Assembly (NCBI RefSeq): GCF_009847015.1 | Contig: NZ_WVEM01000016.1 | Location: 1 to 64,000, forward strand | Direction of reading: 5' to 3' | DNA from: Sunxiuqinia indica | Lineage (GTDB): Bacteria > Bacteroidota > Bacteroidia > Bacteroidales > Prolixibacteraceae | Length of the DNA: 64,000 nucleotides | Part shown: positions 32,925-43,400 of the stretch, piece by piece | Position numbering within the stretch: the first letter of the stretch is position 1 | How the letters are laid out: every line of letters begins with the position of its first letter | The notes under the pieces: model-generated | Database searches by the model: none | What the model was told of the DNA's origin: nothing | What the model saw: only the letters and a program-made list of their open reading frames with translations | Translations under genes and position numbers: made by a program

Positions 32925-32974
32925 CTAACAAGTACTTTGCCTGCGTTGAGTTTTTTTTAAAGTCGAAAATATGA

Positions 32975-34000
32975 TCAATCCTGCGACTTAAGTTTTATCT
33001 GTTTGGAGTTCAAAATACTATCTAAGACATATTTCTCGACGTGCCTGTTTTTCCCTTTGTAAGGAAAATTGTGCATCGACAACATGGCTGGAGCATTTAG
33101 TTCTACCACAATGTAATTCTCGGTTGACGGAGATTTTTTCATGTCATTGATAATAATGTCGATACCGGCAATGTTTAGGCCTGCAGCCTGAGCTGATTTT
33201 ACGGCCACGTCTTTGTAAAAGTCAGGCATGTCGTCAGTCACATCAATGCTGTCGCCCCCTGTGCTCAAATTGGAGTTATTTCTTAAATAGATTTTCTCTC
33301 CATCTTTCAAGATACTTTCGGGTGTTAGCGATGAGGCTTTTAAATGCCTCTGTACTTCTTCATCAATAGTAATCTTTAACAATGGATGACGGTAATCGGT
33401 TCCCCTGCCTTTGTTTTTTTGATCAATCAATTGTTTGATGGTGGATTGGCCATCGCCCGTTACATTGGCTGGAACCCGATATGCAATGGCCCGAACTTTT
33501 TCATCAATGACTAAAAAGCGATACTCCTGCCCTTTAAAATATTCTTCAATAATGACTTTTTCAGAATGCAAAAAAGCAGAGCTGACGGCCAGTTTCAAAT
33601 CTTCACGATTTTGAATGTTCGTGCTGACAGCAATGCCATGATCGGTATCAGCAGGCTTCACGACCGCTGGGAAATTAATTGAATTTAATTGCTCCGGCTG
33701 ATAATTTCTGGACAACAAAATTCCGCTGGCCTGTCGAATTCCTTTCCTTTTTAAAAATTGACGCGTCATCCATTTGTCGTTCGAAATCCAGTATGCAATC
33801 AGGCTGTTGGCATCGGAGATGGTTCCCTCGTGGATAATGTATTCTTTGTTGTTGTACTTTACCGCGAGGAGGTTGTTATCGGCATCAATAATCTCAAAAG
33901 GAAGATTGCGACGCAGAATTTCGGCAATGATAATCTGAGTCGTTGCTTCAAAATTCTCGTATCCTTCGAGTGGCTTGAAATTATAATTGCTGTTTTCCAT
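32975..34000 (-). CDS. Free-standing ATP-grasp ligase like the GshF C-terminal half
   Basis: The 341-residue protein is an ATP-grasp enzyme closest in pattern to the C-terminal glutathione-synthetase domain of bifunctional GshF: FPAVVKPADTDHGIAVS near residue 110, EEYFKGQEYRFLVIDEKVRA near 150, YRVPANVTGDGQSTI near 174, RNNSNLSTGGDSIDVTDDMP near 240, and VVELNAPAMLSMHNFPYKGK near 302. It lacks the GshA-like half of GshF. With the ligase next door it probably makes glutathione from gamma-glutamylcysteine and glycine. A different amino acid or partner cannot be excluded. First gene of the operon; a -7 box candidate is at 34029-34036. Confidence 0.85.
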   Translation of the reverse strand: MENSNYNFKPLEGYENFEATTQIIIAEILRRNLPFEIIDADNNLLAVKYNNKEYIIHEGTISDANSLIAYWISNDKWMTRQFLKRKGIRQASGILLSRNYQPEQLNSINFPAVVKPADTDHGIAVSTNIQNREDLKLAVSSAFLHSEKVIIEEYFKGQEYRFLVIDEKVRAIAYRVPANVTGDGQSTIKQLIDQKNKGRGTDYRHPLLKITIDEEVQRHLKASSLTPESILKDGEKIYLRNNSNLSTGGDSIDVTDDMPDFYKDVAVKSAQAAGLNIAGIDIIINDMKKSPSTENYIVVELNAPAMLSMHNFPYKGKNRHVEKYVLDSILNSKQIKLKSQD

Positions 34001-34028
34001 TTCCAGAATTCCTCATTTATTGAAAGAT

Positions 34029-34036
34029 CAAAATTA
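34029..34036 (-). promoter_or_regulatory. Candidate -7 box of the glutathione-type operon
   Basis: Minus-strand TAATTTTG matches TAnnTTTG, 29 bases before the ATG at 34000. Confidence 0.4.
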
Positions 34037-34178
34037 GGAATAACAACCGGAAAAAAGCCTTATCTCGCTCAGGTTTAGGAAATCGATGATTCAGAATAAA
34101 ATAGAAAGTACTTTGTTTATAATTTAAGTTGTTATTTGTCAGTGTTTTATTGTCGTGTTAAGATGTGTTTAAACTTAT

Positions 34179-36320
34179 TTATTTGATATTTTTCAAAAGT
34201 GCGATGGATCGTCCGTTCAATTCAAAAACATTTGATACTTTATTGTTTTTAGGATCAACATCATCCAGGTAGGAATCAACAAGAACCTCCCAATCAGTGC
34301 TCAATCCTTCATGCGGAAGTGTAAATGAAATAGGCTCCCAAAAGCTGTTTACCAAAATCAGCAAAATGTCTTCGCCTAGCACATTCCCATTTTCATCTAT
34401 TTCTTTCATCAGCTCACCATTAAGTAGCATGCCCATTCCGCGGATGAAACTGGTATCCCATTCTTCCTGGCTCATGTCAATCCCATCGGTATTGATCCAA
34501 CGAATATCTTTAATTCCTTCACCCTGGATGCGACGGTTTTTGAAATAACGACGTCGATGTGTTACCGGATGGTTGTTTCGGATATGGATAATCTTTTTCG
34601 TGAATTCAAAGAGTTTCTGTTGATCTTCGTCCCAATCCCAATTCATCCAGGTTAGTTGGTTATCATGGCAGTACACGTTGTTGTTACCATATTGTGTTCT
34701 TCCGTATTCATCGCCATGACTGATCATTGGAACTCCCTGGCTTAATAGTAAAGTCCCCAGAAAACTTCGTTTTCTTCGTTCCCGAAGTTGAATAACCTCT
34801 TTATCATCAGTGATTCCTTCAATGCCACTGTTCCAGCTGAGGTTGTGATCTTCCCCGTCCATACTGTCTTCCAGGTTTGCATCATTGTGCTTGTTGTTGT
34901 AGCTGACCAGATCATGTAAGGTAAATCCATCGTGTGCCGTAACAAAGTTGATACTGGACGAAGGCATTTTTCCGTTGTCTTCGTACAAGTCACTGCTACC
35001 ACTTAGCCGGAAAGCCAGTTCACTTACCTGGCTTTCATCACCTCGCCAGAATTTTCGAACAGAGTCACGGTATTTTCCATTCCATTCGGCCCACAATACG
35101 GGAAAGTTTCCAACCTGATAACCTCCTTCGCCTAAATCCCAAGGCTCGGCAATTAGTTTAAGCTGAGAAATAGTCGGGTCTTGATGAATGGTGTCTAAAA
35201 AGGTTGATAGTTTTCCAACGTCATATAATCCGCGTGCCAATGTAGATGCCAGGTCAAAACGGAAACCATCAACCTGCATATCGTTAGCCCAGTAACGTAA
35301 GCTATCCATTACTAATTGCAGGGTTCTCGCGCTAAGCATGTTCAGTGTGTTTCCGGTTCCTGTATAGTCGGTGTAGTAGTATTTGTTTTTAGGTTCAAGG
35401 CGATAATAATTTTCGTTATCAATACCTCTGAAAGCCAATGTTGGACCTAAATGATTTCCTTCAGCAGTATGGTTGTAGACCACATCGAGAATTACTTCAA
35501 TGCCGGCCTTGTGGTAGGCTTTCACCATTTCTTTAAATTCAGTTACCTGATCTCCATACGAATCGTATGCACTATATTCGCTATGTGGAGCAAAGTATCC
35601 AATGGAGTTATACCCCCAATAATTGTTCAACCCTTTATCCAGCAGAAATTTATTGTGTGCAAAATGATGGATCGGCATGAGTTCGATAGCTGTAATGCCC
35701 AGTTCCTTAAAATAGTTGATAATCTTGGGGTTTGCCAATCCTTTGTAAGTTCCGCGTTCTTCTTTCGGAATATCGGGATGTTGGGCGGTAAAACCTTTAA
35801 CGTGCAATTCGTAAATGATTGAGTTGTGCATCGGTATTTCAGGCTTTTTGACCCCCTCCCAGTCAAATGTGGTATCAATCACCACACTTTTATTCATTTT
35901 GGCTGAACTGTCTTCACTACTTTTTTTTGCATGTCCTTTTTTCGGAACAGAACCAAACTGATAATCAAACATGCTATCATCGATTTCAATGCGACCGCTA
36001 ATCGCTTTGGCATAAGGGTCAATCAATAATTTTTGAGAATTAAAGCGCATGCCGGTTTTTGGCTGATACCTGCCATAAACACGATAACCGTAAAGTTGAC
36101 CAGGTTTTATGTCAGGCAAATAGAGGTGCCAGACATAGTCCGTTACTTCATCAAAATCAACTTGTGCATATTCTTCTTCATCCTGAGGCGAATTGAAAAG
36201 ACACAGTTTGATACTAGTTGCATTTTCACTAAAAATGGCAAAGTTGACTCCGTTTCCATCATAAGTTGCTCCAAGTGGATATGGTTTCCCTGGTAAGACT
36301 GGTGACTTGTATTTTTTCAT
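34179..36320 (-). CDS. glgX: Glycogen debranching enzyme
   Basis: The 713-residue protein has an N-terminal CBM48 domain (about 10-110, GATYDGNGVNFAIFSENA) and a GH13 subfamily 11 catalytic domain. The catalytic triad is D356 (VDGFRFDLAS), E392 (LIAEPWDLGEGGY) and D464 (TAHDGFTL). GlgX/isoamylase-type enzymes cut alpha-1,6 branches of glycogen after phosphorylase trimming, or of maltodextrin. It is divergent from the treZ operon with a 252-base shared region (36321-36572), and fits that operon because TreY needs linear glucan ends. Confidence 0.95.
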   Translation of the reverse strand: MKKYKSPVLPGKPYPLGATYDGNGVNFAIFSENATSIKLCLFNSPQDEEEYAQVDFDEVTDYVWHLYLPDIKPGQLYGYRVYGRYQPKTGMRFNSQKLLIDPYAKAISGRIEIDDSMFDYQFGSVPKKGHAKKSSEDSSAKMNKSVVIDTTFDWEGVKKPEIPMHNSIIYELHVKGFTAQHPDIPKEERGTYKGLANPKIINYFKELGITAIELMPIHHFAHNKFLLDKGLNNYWGYNSIGYFAPHSEYSAYDSYGDQVTEFKEMVKAYHKAGIEVILDVVYNHTAEGNHLGPTLAFRGIDNENYYRLEPKNKYYYTDYTGTGNTLNMLSARTLQLVMDSLRYWANDMQVDGFRFDLASTLARGLYDVGKLSTFLDTIHQDPTISQLKLIAEPWDLGEGGYQVGNFPVLWAEWNGKYRDSVRKFWRGDESQVSELAFRLSGSSDLYEDNGKMPSSSINFVTAHDGFTLHDLVSYNNKHNDANLEDSMDGEDHNLSWNSGIEGITDDKEVIQLRERRKRSFLGTLLLSQGVPMISHGDEYGRTQYGNNNVYCHDNQLTWMNWDWDEDQQKLFEFTKKIIHIRNNHPVTHRRRYFKNRRIQGEGIKDIRWINTDGIDMSQEEWDTSFIRGMGMLLNGELMKEIDENGNVLGEDILLILVNSFWEPISFTLPHEGLSTDWEVLVDSYLDDVDPKNNKVSNVFELNGRSIALLKNIK

Positions 36321-36572
36321 CTTGGTATATCAATTGATTAATAAGTAGGGTGAATAACTTTTTATCTGAATATAAACCCAAATACAGGAAAACCCGATAA
36401 ATAATCATGCCACAATCAATGAAGAGTGAATTCGCAGAATTGAGATTTTGGCAGGAAGTTTCCCTCTTAGGTAGGCAGTTGCCCGATTTTAGGATGAAAA
36501 TCCCAGTCGTTTATTGAAAATCAATTTCGGTCTCGCTTTTGAGAATCTTAAAATACAAAATGATAGCACAAT
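36321..36572. promoter_or_regulatory. Divergent region between glgX and treZ
   Basis: Must hold the promoters of both transcription units. No clear TAnnTTTG box or strong palindrome was found. A TGGCAG-N5-TTCC segment near 36449 only weakly resembles a sigma-54 site and lacks the essential GC. Confidence 0.4.
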
Positions 36573-38399
36573 ATGACAGAAAAAACAATTTTCCCGACAC
36601 GTTTAAAAAACAACGATTACAAGTTTACAGTATGGGCACCTAAAGCCCGTTCGGTAAGGCTTTTGGCTGAATCTCCGAAGCTCGAAATTACCATGAATAA
36701 AGAAGAGTTTGGCTATTGGTCATTAATCGTTTCGGGCATTGATGCCGGCACCCGCTATAGATATGAACTTGATGGAAATAACAGTTTCCCGGATCCGGCG
36801 TCACTTTCACAACCCGATGGCGTGCATGAAGCTTCGGAAGTGATAGATATTCATGACTTTGAGTGGACTGATGATGAGTGGGTAAATATTCCTCTTGATC
36901 GCATGATTCAGTATGAACTGCATACAGGAACATTTTCGGCGGAAGGCACATTTGAAGGAGTTATTGCTCGTTTGGATTACCTCAAGAACTTGGGAGTCAA
37001 TACGATTGAGCTGTTGCCGGTGGCGCAGTTCAGTGGTTTCCGAAACTGGGGATACGATGGGGTGTATCCATTTGCAGTGCATGATGGGTATGGTGGAGCC
37101 AAAGAGCTGATGAAACTAGTCAATACCTGCCATCAAAAGGGGATAGCTGTAATTCTTGATGTGGTTTATAATCATTTTGGACCAGAGGGAAATTACGTGT
37201 CGAATTTTGGCGACTACTTTTCGGGAAAATATTCTACACCTTGGGGAGAACCGTTGAATTTTGATGACACAAATTCGGACGAGGTTAAAAATTATTTTTT
37301 ACAAAATGCATTAATGTGGTGTCGTGATTTTCATATAGATGGACTAAGGCTGGATGCTGTTCATGCAATTTATGATTTTAGTGCTGAGCATATTATGAAA
37401 CAGTTGGCAGGGAAGTTGGACGAATTAAGCCAACAAACAGAAAAACCCTATTATTTGATTGCCGAGTCTAATTTAAATGATGTTCGCTACATTTCATCTC
37501 ACTCAAAGGGTGGGTATGGATTAAATGGTCAATGGTCAGACGATTTTCATCATGCCATACACGCACTCGCAACCAACGAAACAAGGGGGTATTATGAAGA
37601 TTTTGGCACTCCGGAACAATTGTCTAAAGCAATCAAGCAAGCCTTTGTTTTTGATGGATTGTATTCGAAATACAGAAAGAAAACCTACGGAAATTCAACA
37701 AAAAATAATAGCGGTGAGCAGTTTGTAATTTTCAGTCAAAATCACGATCAGGTTGGAAACCGGAAACATGGCGAACGGCTGATTTCGCTTAGCAGTTTTG
37801 AAATGGCCAAGCTCGTTGCCGGATGCATGTTTGTATCTCCAAATGTTCCGATGCTTTTTATGGGTGAAGAATATGGTGAGCGAAATCCCTTTTACTATTT
37901 CGTGAGTCACCTGGACGAAGAGCTCAACAGGTTGGTGAATGAAGGTCGGAAAGAAGAGTTTAAAACTTTCTTTGATGACAAAGGGGAAGCTGTTAATCCC
38001 GCTTCAGAAGAGGCTTTTGAACGGTCAAAACTTTCCTGGGGCATTCAGAAAAATCCGGAATATCAATCGATGTACAATTATTATAAAAAGTTGATTGAGT
38101 TGAGGAAAAATCATCCGGTACTGCAAGTTCCGGATAAGGATAAATTAACGATTACCGAAAATGGAAAAGGGTTTACACTGCATCGGTGGCAGGGCGATCG
38201 CCAGATTTTGGCATTCATGAATTTTGATCAGAATGATACTGAATTGGAAGTACCATTTAATCAGTCTGGCAACATGGACAAAATTCTCGATTCCACATCA
38301 ACGAACTGGAATGGTAAGGGGGAAACCAGCCCACAAAAAATAATAGCGGGCGAAACGATTAAAGTAGCAAAAGAAGCAATTCTAATATATTCAAATTAA
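36573..38399 (+). CDS. treZ: Malto-oligosyltrehalose trehalohydrolase
   Basis: The 608-residue protein has an N-terminal beta-sandwich (KFTVWAPKARSVRLL) and a GH13 domain with triad D261 (GLRLDAVHAI), E298 (LIAESNLND) and D392 (QNHDQVGNR). The residues after the nucleophile (AVHAIYDFS) are typical of TreZ. It releases free trehalose from the maltooligosyl-trehalose end made by TreY. It starts the operon treZ-glgE-treS/pep2-glgB-treY, with only 6 bases before glgE. Confidence 0.94.
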   Translation: MTEKTIFPTRLKNNDYKFTVWAPKARSVRLLAESPKLEITMNKEEFGYWSLIVSGIDAGTRYRYELDGNNSFPDPASLSQPDGVHEASEVIDIHDFEWTDDEWVNIPLDRMIQYELHTGTFSAEGTFEGVIARLDYLKNLGVNTIELLPVAQFSGFRNWGYDGVYPFAVHDGYGGAKELMKLVNTCHQKGIAVILDVVYNHFGPEGNYVSNFGDYFSGKYSTPWGEPLNFDDTNSDEVKNYFLQNALMWCRDFHIDGLRLDAVHAIYDFSAEHIMKQLAGKLDELSQQTEKPYYLIAESNLNDVRYISSHSKGGYGLNGQWSDDFHHAIHALATNETRGYYEDFGTPEQLSKAIKQAFVFDGLYSKYRKKTYGNSTKNNSGEQFVIFSQNHDQVGNRKHGERLISLSSFEMAKLVAGCMFVSPNVPMLFMGEEYGERNPFYYFVSHLDEELNRLVNEGRKEEFKTFFDDKGEAVNPASEEAFERSKLSWGIQKNPEYQSMYNYYKKLIELRKNHPVLQVPDKDKLTITENGKGFTLHRWQGDRQILAFMNFDQNDTELEVPFNQSGNMDKILDSTSTNWNGKGETSPQKIIAGETIKVAKEAILIYSN

Positions 38400-38405
38400 G
38401 CAACT

Positions 38406-40397
38406 ATGAATGGTCAACAACGAGTAATTATTGAAAGTATAAAACCGCAAATTGATTGCGGGGCGTTTCCTGTAAAACGTGTAATAAACGACAAGGTAGA
38501 AGTTAGTGCTGATATTTTTTGCGATAGTCATGATGTGTTGAGTGCTGAAGTCTTATTTCGTTTTCAAGGAGAAAAGGAATGGCACATTGCGGCAATGGAG
38601 CATCTGGTGAACGACCGATGGAAAGGAGAATTCACTGTTTCGAAACTTGGGTCGTATACTTATTCGGTGCAGGCGTGGGTTGACCATTTCAGATCGTGGC
38701 ATCGCGATATCTTGAAACGGATTGATGCCCAAACAGATTATTCCGTTGATTTGTTAATTGGTGCAGAAATTATAGCGGAAGCACTTCAGAATAATTCAAA
38801 AGTTAGTGCCAAAGAAAAGGAATTTCTAAAAAATGTAATTCAGGATTTTCAAGCTAAAGATAAAGCCGCTGAGGACAAAATTGACGTCATTTTAAGTCAA
38901 CGACTTTACCAGATTATGACTCAATATCCGGTGAAAAAGCATGTTACTTTATATCCCAAAGAGTTTGAAGTAAACGTTGAGCGTGTGAAGGCAAATTTTA
39001 GCAGTTGGTATGAGGTTTTTCCGCGTTCGCTGGGGCTTGATGAAAAGCATGGAACATTTAATGACGTGGTTAATTTTTTACCCTATGTAGCCAATTTAGG
39101 ATTCGATGTGCTGTACTTGCCGCCTATTCATCCGATTGGTGAAACCAACCGAAAAGGGGAAAACAACAATGTTACCGCCGAGCAAGGCGAGCCCGGATCT
39201 CCATGGGCTATAGGAGGTAAAGAAGGAGGGCATAAAGCGATTCATCCGGAACTGGGAACGATGGACGACTTTGAAAAGCTGGTTCAGGAAGCAGCCGGAA
39301 AAGGAATTGATATTGCGATGGATGTGGCATTTCAGTGTTCTCCGGACCACCCTTACGTGAAAGACCACCCGGAATGGTTTAAGCAACGACCCGATGGCAG
39401 TTTACAATATGCCGAAAATCCGCCAAAAAAATATGAGGACATTTATCCTCTAAACTTTGAAACTGAGGATTGGAAAAATTTATGGGAAGAGTTGAAAAGC
39501 GTCTTCTTGTTTTGGATTGAGAAAGGGGTGAAAATATTTCGGGTTGATAATCCACACACAAAGTCGATGCGGTTTTGGGGGTGGGCTATTCAGAACATTA
39601 AAAAGGAACACCCGGATGTGATTTTTCTGGCCGAAGCTTTTACCCGCCCCAAAGTGATGAATAACTTGGCAAAGCAGGGATTTACGCAATCGTACACCTA
39701 TTTCACGTGGCGAAATACCAAATATGAAATTACCAAATATTGTAAAGAGTTGGTGAATTCGGATGCACGAGATTTTTTCAGACCAAACTTTTGGCCCAAT
39801 ACGCCCGATATTTTACCGGAGTTTTTACAGGTTGCCAACCGTGCCGGCTTTATTCAGCGCATTGCACTGGCAGCTACTTTAAGTTCCAATTATGGTATCT
39901 ATGGGCCGGCCTACGAACTAATGGAAAACACGCCTACTCATCCGGGAAAAGAGGAATACCTCAATTCAGAAAAATATGAAATTAAAAATTGGGACCTCAA
40001 TAAGCCCAACAATCTTGGGAAAATTATAAAGAGGCTCAATAAAATTCGGCATGAAAATGAAGCCTTGCAAAATACGCATAGCCTGAAGTTTCATGACATT
40101 GAAAACGAGGCTCTGGTTTGCTACAGTAAAACGACTGATGACCTAAGTAATATTATTTTGGTTGTTGTGAGCCTCGATCCGCATCATACCCATTCCGGCT
40201 GGGTGCGATTTCCTCTGGAAGAGTTTGAAATGGATGAACACACTCCATTTCAGGTGCACGACTTGTTGAGTGGTGCTTTCTATTTATGGAATGGCGACCA
40301 CAACTATGTAGAGATTGACCCTGGCGTTATGCCAGTGCAGATTTTTAAGGTGCGGAGGAAAGTCCGTTCGGAGAAAGATTTTGACTACTTCATGTAA
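38406..40397 (+). CDS. glgE: Alpha-1,4-glucan:maltose-1-phosphate maltosyltransferase
   Basis: The 663-residue GH13_3 enzyme has the GlgE signatures: an N-terminal domain with VIIESIKPQIDCGAFPVKR, the ENNNVTAEQGEPGSPWAIG region near residue 255, nucleophile D381 in RVDNPHTKSM, acid/base E410 in LAEAFTRPKVM, and D468 in NFWPNTPDIL. It transfers maltosyl units from alpha-maltose-1-phosphate to the non-reducing end of alpha-glucans, building linear glucan without ADP-glucose. The donor should come from the adjacent TreS/maltokinase fusion. Length matches Streptomyces and Mycobacterium GlgE (about 675-700). GlgE is the diagnostic enzyme of this pathway. Confidence 0.96.
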   Translation: MNGQQRVIIESIKPQIDCGAFPVKRVINDKVEVSADIFCDSHDVLSAEVLFRFQGEKEWHIAAMEHLVNDRWKGEFTVSKLGSYTYSVQAWVDHFRSWHRDILKRIDAQTDYSVDLLIGAEIIAEALQNNSKVSAKEKEFLKNVIQDFQAKDKAAEDKIDVILSQRLYQIMTQYPVKKHVTLYPKEFEVNVERVKANFSSWYEVFPRSLGLDEKHGTFNDVVNFLPYVANLGFDVLYLPPIHPIGETNRKGENNNVTAEQGEPGSPWAIGGKEGGHKAIHPELGTMDDFEKLVQEAAGKGIDIAMDVAFQCSPDHPYVKDHPEWFKQRPDGSLQYAENPPKKYEDIYPLNFETEDWKNLWEELKSVFLFWIEKGVKIFRVDNPHTKSMRFWGWAIQNIKKEHPDVIFLAEAFTRPKVMNNLAKQGFTQSYTYFTWRNTKYEITKYCKELVNSDARDFFRPNFWPNTPDILPEFLQVANRAGFIQRIALAATLSSNYGIYGPAYELMENTPTHPGKEEYLNSEKYEIKNWDLNKPNNLGKIIKRLNKIRHENEALQNTHSLKFHDIENEALVCYSKTTDDLSNIILVVVSLDPHHTHSGWVRFPLEEFEMDEHTPFQVHDLLSGAFYLWNGDHNYVEIDPGVMPVQIFKVRRKVRSEKDFDYFM

Positions 40398-40410
40398 AAA
40401 CTTAACTATT

Positions 40411-43400
40411 ATGGGAAACGAAAATAACAAGCGATGGTACAAAGATGCCATTATTTACCAATGTCATGTGCGTTCATTTAAAGATAGCAATGGAGATGGA
40501 ATTGGCGATTTTAGAGGGTTGATCGAAAAACTAGACTATCTGCAATCGTTAGGGGTCAATGCAATTTGGCTGCTTCCGTTTTACAAATCGCCGTTGAAAG
40601 ATGGAGGGTACGATATTGCTGACTTTACCAGTATTCATGAAGATTATGGTACAATGGCTGATTTTAAGCGCTTTATTCGCGAAGCACATAAAAGAGGACT
40701 ACGCGTAATTACAGAGCTGGTTTTAAATCACACGTCGAGCGATCACAAATGGTTCGAACGAGCCCGACGGGCGAAGCCAGGAAGCGCTTATCGTGACTTT
40801 TATGTTTGGAATGATAATACGGAAAAATACAAAGATGCCCGGATTATTTTTCAGGATTTTGAGATTTCCAACTGGTCGTGGGATCCGGTAGCAAAAGCCT
40901 ATTATTGGCACCGGTTTTACTCACATCAGCCAGATCTGAATTTTGATAATCCGAGTGTGCACAAGGCGGTTACCAAAGTGCTCGATTTCTGGTTTGAAAT
41001 AGGAGTGGATGGCTTGCGATTGGATGCCGTTCCGTATTTGTATGAACGAGAAGATACCAATTGTGAAAACTTGCCGGAAACGCATCAATTTCTAAAAAAG
41101 CTTAGAACTCATATTGATGAGAAATACGACGATAAAATGTTACTGGCAGAAGCCAACCAGTGGCCTGATGATGCCTCGGAGTATTTTGGAGAGGGCGATG
41201 AGTGCCACATGAATTTTCATTTTCCATTAATGCCGCGTTTGTACATGTCGATGCGCATGGAAGACCGTTTTCCTTTGATCGATATTTTAGAGCAAACACC
41301 GGAAATCCCGGATTCTTGCCAGTGGGCAATTTTCCTGCGTAACCACGATGAGTTAACCCTTGAAATGGTAACAGATGAAGAGCGGGACTACATGTATAAA
41401 GCGTTTGCTCAAAATCCAAAGCAACGAATAAATCTTGGAATTCGCCGACGATTAGCTCCATTGCTGGATAATGACCGGAAGAACATTGAGCTGATGAATA
41501 TTTTATTATTCTCAATGCCGGGAACACCAATTATATACTACGGCGACGAAATTGGGATGGGTGATAATTATTACCTGGGCGACCGCGATGGTGTTCGCAC
41601 ACCCATGCAGTGGACCTCCGATAAAAACGCCGGTTTTTCAAGTGCAGAACCACAGCGCATGTTTCTACCCGTAATTTTTAATCACGACTATCATTACGAG
41701 TCTATCAATGTCGAAAATCATCAGAAAAATCCGTCATCTCTACTTTGGTGGATGCGCCGCGTAATCGAAAAACGGAAGGAATACAAGGCTTTTAGCCGGG
41801 GAAATATCGAGTTTATCGATACGAATAATCCTAAAATATTGGCCTTTACCCGAAGTTTCGAAGAAGAAAAAATATTGGTGGTGATCAACTTGTCCCGATA
41901 TTCTCAGCAAGCACAACTCGATCTTTCTGAGTTTGAAGGATACACGCCCGTGGAGGTGTTTAGTAGAAATGAATTTGCTCAGATTAGTGAAGATCCATAT
42001 ATGTTTCCTTTGCAGTTCAAAAACTATTTTTGGTTTGAACTGACGAAACCCCAAGAAGACGAACAGCTTGAAGGTCTTTCACCGGAATTCAGTATGTCAT
42101 TAACATCGGCCGACTGGAACAAGATGGATAAGAAAACGAAGACCTCACTTTCGAAGTTGCTTAAAGAGTATATGAATAAAAGCCGTTGGTTTAGAGGAAA
42201 ATCAAAGCGAATTAAAAAGATTGCGATTAGTCAGACTATCCCGATTGCCAATAATGAACTGAAATCGTATATTCTGCTTGTTGAAACCCAATACATTGAA
42301 GGTAAAGATGAACACTATGTTATTCCCCTTTCCATTGCAACCGGAGAGCAGGTTTTCGATATCAAGCATAAAACTCCCGAAGCAGTGGTCGTTGATGTCG
42401 AGGTGGATGGTCACGAAGGTGTCATGTTTGACGGTTCGTATAACAAAGAAGTACGAGACAGTATTTTTAGAATTATTTATCAACGCGGAAAGATTCGAAA
42501 TCAAAGTGGCTCAATCGTTGGACTTCCGGGTAAAAAGTTAAATACAAAAGTAGAAAAAGATAAGCTTCCGTTGCCTTCAAAAGTTTTGGCAGCCGAGCAG
42601 TCCAATACTTCTTTCTTGTACCAACATGATTTCTTTTTCAAAATGTACCGTAGCCCGGAAGAAGGAAATAATCCGGAGTTGGATATTATAAAAACCTTGT
42701 CTGAAAATACATCATTCAAAAATTTCCCGAATTATGCCGGTACCTTGGAGTATCGTGCTGCGGGAATGGATAATTTGCCGTTGGGGATTATGGTTGATTT
42801 TGTTCCGAATGAAGGAAATGCCTGGGAGTTTACCCAGTCTTCGATTGAGCGATACTTCGATCGGGTTTTATCAAGTAAAGAAGAGTTAATGGCCGGATAC
42901 TCCGAGAAGAATGATCTGATTGATCATGTCGGTGCGGAGAGAATGAAGGACTTGCTCGGGCCATTCTTTGTCGAAATGGTTGAATTGTTAGCTCAGCGAA
43001 CTGCCGAGATGCATGTGGCACTGGCTTCTGTTAAAAACAAGAAAGATTTTGTGGAAGAACCTTTCTCGTTGTTGTATCAAAAGTCTTTGTATCAGTCATT
43101 CCGTACGCTAATTAAGCAAACGATGAATGATATCAAATCGTCGAAAAAACAGCTGGATGATGAGCAGCAAGAGTTGATTGATGATATTGTTAAAAATGAG
43201 CCACTCTTGCTGAGTACGATTAAAAAGACTCTGGAAAAGAAGAAGATCCATTCTTCAAAAATAAGGGTGCATGGTGATTATCATCTTGGTCAGGTTTTAT
43301 TTACAGGAAAAGACTTCATGATCATTGACTTTGAAGGAGAGCCTACCAGGTCGCTTACTGCTCGTAGTTTGAAATATTGTCCGTTTAAAGATGTCGCCGG

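Noticed and set aside
36449-36464. Possible sigma-54 site upstream of treZ
   Set aside because: The -12 element reads TTCC and lacks the nearly invariant GC.
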